Positions 61,528 to 64,000 of a DNA stretch of 64,000 nt are shown in pieces; position 1 is the stretch's first letter, and every line of letters starts with the position of its first letter. The stretch covers positions 6,377,620 to 6,441,619 of the forward strand of contig NC_091135.1 of NCBI RefSeq assembly GCF_041381155.1, given 5' to 3'. The notes beneath the pieces are model-generated. The model searched no databases. It saw nothing but the letters and a program-made list of their open reading frames with translations, and was not told where the DNA came from. Both the position numbers and the translations under genes were made by a program. Source of the DNA: Argopecten irradians. Lineage: Eukaryota; Mollusca; Bivalvia; Pectinida; Pectinidae.

Positions 61528-64000
61528 AAAATTTTCAAACTTTGTTATTGGCCAAAATTACAAATCTAAACTCTGGTGTGATGGAATAAAATATATATAT
61601 TATGTATTCTTTATAGATTGAAAGGTAAAAATAAAACCACCTTATACTAGTATCAAAATTTTCCATGAATTTAAGCCCCCCTTCTTATACATTATACTCA
61701 CAACAGTTCTCAACATTCAAGACACTGGTATTGGCATGGAGCTAAAACGTTGTAGCACATCTCGGAACTAAGGTTACCATTACAAGGTCCATGAACCTCT
61801 TATGTACCAGATTGGTCTTTTACCAGTATAAATTCTCCAGTGGCAATTACAGCAAAATATCGAACACCATTTGAGATGACTTTTAACCCTTTGCCACATG
61901 TATACCAGTCCATATTGACTCTTCATCGGGTAATGGTCAAGTGGGAGTAAGAAGCCCATCAAATCCACATGTCAAGAGATCCTTTATCAGTCATTTAAAA
62001 TCTTAATCAGATTAACTATCGCTTGCATTGAGATTTTTATCTACATCACAATTCCCTTCCAATATAGAGATGACATGGGGAAGTCCAAACTTGCTGCAAA
62101 GCAATTTCTGTGGCAAAGGGTTACCAAAATTTACTCTGTGGCAAACGGTTAACAAAAATTACTAAAGTGATCTAATTTATAAGCAGTGCATAAATACAAT
62201 CAATAAATAAGGGGTTTTTTCCCCTCAATTTCAAAGTCATCTCTTGGTATGAAATATTTTACCAGAATAGTCATTTTTTTGTAAAAAGAAATAAAACACT
62301 TAAAAGAGAAGTAGTAAATTTCTATTATTTAATAAATTTGAAATCGCAAGAAAATTCATGACAAGTGCTGATTTTCTATCCGATATTCCAGAGACAGCCT
62401 CCAGTTGTGTATCCCATCTAGATCCGTTGCCATCCTTTTTCTCCATAGCTCCTGTGGTTACCTCCAGAGCGGTTGGTAGCATATATAACAATAACCTTAT
62501 ACTTACCAATACAAGGCAGGAACCACTTGGCTTAGAAATTTATTCTCAGTCAAGTTGTTTTAAGACGTACATAAAAAGTAATAATTTCATGACATGCAAT
62601 GCTAAAAACTTTTGACATTAAGAGCAACTTTTTCATGAGAAAGCAAGTTATATCTTAAAAGTTTAAAATTTGCATGTATTGCAAATGACTATAATAATTA
62701 AATAATTCGAAGCATTCCTTTCAGTCACTAATAGAAAATGAAAATGTTTAATTCTTTTAGAGAACAAAAAAAAATATCAATCTTACCCAGACCAAGAAAC
62801 CATGCACTAATTTTCGGTCTTCCCTACACAAGACTTCATTCTTCTGTCCCACTTAAAAGCTTACAGATGTCTTCAGACATGCTTCATATTTCATCAACCC
62901 ATCTTCTACATGTATGTTTTCCCAATCTCCAATTCTTTCTATATGATACTGAAGGCCTATACTCATTTTCCCTCTCTTTATCCAGAACCTTTTCTTCTAT
63001 TTGCATTCTTTCAAAACTTCTTATTAATATTTTCCTTTAGACAGAAGCTCTTCAATCTTCCAAATTGATATCAACTAATATGGCCACATTTCGTTGTTCT
63101 TCTCTTCATATATTGGTACTACTTCAACCCATAACACCATGTGAAGAACATGTGCCCATTCTAGATCTTCAATTTCTTACTTCAATCTTCAATTTTCTTT
63201 CTTCATCATCCTTTAGAATGCAAAATAGAAGAAGTCAGTAACACAATACAAAAATACATTTCTTAAAATTGCTTTCGTTCTGTATTTAAAGATGATCTAA
63301 ATGAAACTGATTGCAAAGTTTACTTTAAAAAGAATGGAAATCTGTCACTTTCAATTTTGCTGTAAAATTCTTCAGGCATTTTCAAATGATCTTTTAATCA
63401 TTTGATGAAAATACAACTGTAATCACAATTTTCGTTCATGAAGCTGAGCTAAGCAGAACATGGGACAGTAATCCTATATATTGCAAAGGAGGCAACACTT
63501 TCCCTCTCACACACTATTTGTGAACCTACTCGCATGATTTCAAATAATGCACCCATTTAATTGTGACATGTTTTAACATTTATGCAAGATGTCTAATAAA
63601 AACAAACAATGAAACATAAAAAAATATATGAAAACCTACAATGATGATTTCAAGTCCATTTTAACAGAGTGAAGGTATGGATAAATTTATGTTACAACTA
63701 AATATTTAACACAAACCACTTTGTGTCAATAGCTCATATTAACTATATACATGTACATCACTTCAAGCAGGGCTATATCTTCTTGAAAATGTTTTTTGAC
63801 AAAATCTTTCCAGAAGTATTGTTCATTACTATTATTCATCTGCCAAGCATGACATCAGAATATAAAATTTATCATGTATTGTTCAAAATCTTACACGTTA
63901 TCCTTGTCTTAATTTCAAATGGAGGAAATATCCCAATAATTTCTGTGACACTTTGGCATATAAAGTACAGGAAATTATCAAAATCAAAATTATCTATGTT

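Larger units (their letters stand above)
58799..64000. other. 3' flank of the UBX-LRR gene, no convincing gene
   Basis: It contains a SINE (59246-59455), MITEs (59471-59657, 60097-60456, 61098-61443), a strong hairpin (59711-59743), a possible orphan terminal exon (60669-60890) and a G/TG microsatellite (61500-61527). From 61.6 to 64.0 kb I see only AT-rich sequence with short open frames. A GTAAGT donor on the minus strand near 62507 is isolated. Confidence 0.55.

Noticed and set aside
62300-62509. Minus-strand exon with LPTALEVTTGAMEKKDG
   Set aside because: A single isolated frame; the nearby GTAAGT donor is not in a usable position and no neighbouring exon was found.

Overview
The window looks like animal nuclear DNA from a lophotrochozoan, most likely a bivalve mollusc. 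This is inferred from the very AT-rich background, many short exons with GT-AG introns, tRNA-derived SINEs of the type seen in bivalves, many small foldback/MITE elements, a DIRS-type retroelement fossil, and a membrane protein combining thrombospondin type-1 repeats with a chitin-binding domain. Nothing bacterial was seen. Every coding call rests on splicing exons by hand: frame and intron phase were followed across each junction and compared with remembered family sequences. No database was searched.

Layout: (1) 241-3324 (+), the 3' half of an MFSD1-like lysosomal transporter gene whose 5' half lies before the window. (2) 6137-15720 (-), a complete gene for a predicted 493-residue type II membrane protein: a cytoplasmic tail with a PPPY motif, one membrane helix, five thrombospondin type-1 repeats and a C-terminal chitin-binding (CBM14/peritrophin-A-like) domain. 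(3) 15721-22712, intergenic, with several foldback elements and a repeat-like block. (4) 22713-29272 (-), a second, nearly complete MFSD1-like gene convergent with the first. The exons the two share have identical lengths, so this is an inverted gene pair flanking the thrombospondin-repeat gene. A possible first exon lies at 30893-30927. (5) 31291-38580, five tandem copies of a roughly 1.5-kb unit I do not recognise. (6) About 39190-42100 (-), a broken DIRS-type tyrosine-recombinase retroelement, followed by 42.3-46.0 kb of compositionally odd, possibly poorly assembled sequence and a 10-N gap at 47610-47619. (7) 47721-58798 (+), a 19-exon gene for an unusual protein: N-terminal UBX domain, Pro/Gly-rich linker, BC-box-like motif and a long leucine-rich repeat domain. 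A possible first exon lies at 46215-46256. (8) 58799-64000, no convincing gene; SINE, MITE and hairpin elements.

The genes are not obviously functionally linked. The MFSD1-like proteins should be lysosomal small-solute or dipeptide exporters. The thrombospondin-repeat protein should sit at the cell surface and contact chitin or extracellular matrix. The UBX-LRR protein would be expected to link p97/VCP to a substrate, and perhaps to a cullin-RING ligase. The most unusual items are the UBX/BC-box/LRR architecture, the 1.5-kb array and the type II TSR-CBM14 protein.
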